A stretch of DNA of 7,437 bases from NCBI GenBank assembly GCA_017412265.1, contig JAFPYK010000292.1, forward strand, positions 1-7,437, in the 5' to 3' direction. A model generated the notes under the pieces. That model made no database searches. It had not been told where the DNA came from and saw only the letters and a program-made list of their open reading frames with translations. Source of the stretch: Lachnospiraceae bacterium. GTDB lineage: Bacteria > Bacillota > Clostridia > Lachnospirales > Lachnospiraceae. Made by a program: the position numbers and the translations under genes. Shown here piece after piece: positions 7,227 through 7,437 of the stretch; position 1 is the first letter of the stretch, and each line of letters starts with the position of its first letter.

Positions 7227-7275
7227 AAGAGCCCGGGAATGCTTGATGTCAGCATTCCCGGGCTCTTCCTTTGTT
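7227..7275 (+). terminator. Rho-independent terminator of the gltX-helicase operon
   Basis: A perfect 17-base-pair stem, AAGAGCCCGGGAATGCT (7227-7243) with its exact complement at 7251-7267, closes a seven-base TGATGTC loop. It is followed by a pyrimidine-rich tail, CCTTTGTT (7268-7275). The tail is only moderately T-rich and is cut off by the intron start at 7276. It lies 17 bases after the stop of the membrane protein gene. On the opposite strand the nearest T-run is about ten bases from the stem, so strong two-way termination is less likely. Confidence 0.92.
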
Positions 7276-7437
7276 GTGCGCCTGGCGGCGCACGTTTCTA
7301 ACGGGTGAAAGTCCCGAATCCGCCCGGTAGTGGGAAGGATAAAGCCGAAGGCAAGGGTGTCCACCGCGAGGTGGGATCTGAAGGAAGCCGGATATGGAAA
7401 CAAACTAACCACGGGCATACCTCTGGCCTGACGAACA
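7276..7437 (+). mobile_element. Group II intron, 5' end (group IIC-like), cut by the window edge
   Basis: The sequence starts with the group II 5' consensus GTGCG and runs into domain I. Visible landmarks are a 5' hairpin GTGCGCC/GGCGCAC (7276-7293), CGGGTGAAAGTCCCG (7302-7316), GCAAGGGTGTCC (7351-7362), a GCGA-capped hairpin (7361-7374) and ATCTGAAGGAAGC (7376-7388). Their order and spacing from the 5' end nearly match the Oceanobacillus iheyensis group IIC intron as I remember it. Insertion just after a terminator stem is also the group IIC habit. Only the first 162 bases are present, and no reverse transcriptase/maturase sequence or 3' end is in view. The intron is a self-splicing ribozyme RNA and a retroelement. 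Whether it is complete and mobile cannot be judged here. Because it lies outside genes, it should not interrupt coding. Confidence 0.88.
7361..7374 (+). other. GNRA-tetraloop hairpin in intron domain I
   Basis: CCACC (7361-7365) pairs with GGTGG (7370-7374) around a GCGA loop, a GNRA tetraloop. The corresponding place in the remembered group IIC intron also has a GCGA-capped stem, although the stem bases differ. Such base-pair changes under a conserved loop indicate a maintained RNA fold. In group II introns these loops make long-range tertiary contacts. Confidence 0.7.

Noticed and set aside
7399..7404. AACAAA in the intron is exactly complementary to the last six exon bases TTTGTT (7270-7275), which could be an EBS1-IBS1 pairing.
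   Set aside because: It lies at about intron base 124, where the remembered group IIC intron has its conserved GGCAAAC segment; EBS1 there is nearer base 180, beyond this window. A six-base match in AT-rich sequence can arise by chance.

Overview
The window looks like chromosome of a moderately GC-rich Firmicute, most likely a Lachnospiraceae-type Clostridium relative. The evidence is the style of the proteins: a FtsX-type ABC permease ending in the SRKAAKSDPVTALRTE tail, a GluRS with the RGNEYLSSSPKYN variant, a zinc-ribbon protein with two membrane segments, and a short UvrD-type helicase. The promoter and ribosome binding sites also fit. The family-level assignment is inferred from remembered relatives, not from a search.

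Layout, all genes on the + strand. Positions 1-2464 hold the 3' part of a large ABC transporter permease gene whose beginning lies before the window. Six bases after its stop is a near-consensus housekeeping promoter (2470-2498). It is followed by a leader of about 85 bases with two GC-rich hairpins, then a four-gene run: a small zinc-ribbon membrane protein (2591-3013), glutamyl-tRNA synthetase gltX (3059-4528), a compact UvrD/PcrA-like helicase whose start overlaps the end of gltX (4515-6395), and an unrecognised three-helix membrane protein (6421-7209). The gaps inside the run are 45, -14 and 25 bases. The run ends in a strong hairpin terminator (7227-7275), so these genes probably form one transcription unit. 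The ABC gene upstream has no obvious terminator of its own.

From 7276 to the right edge the sequence is the 5' end of a group II intron (GTGCG start, domain I landmarks, GCGA tetraloop hairpin). It begins 8 bases after the terminator stem. That is the habitual target of group IIC introns, and the landmark spacing closely matches the group IIC intron of Oceanobacillus iheyensis as I remember it. The intron-encoded protein and 3' end, if present, lie outside the window.

Functionally this is mostly ordinary core genome (translation, DNA metabolism, transport) next to a mobile retroelement. I see no convincing new defence, toxin or CRISPR system. The points most worth a second look are the intron at the terminator, the structured leader, the very large helical extracytoplasmic domain of the ABC permease, and the unrecognised membrane protein, which is visibly more AT-rich than its neighbours.
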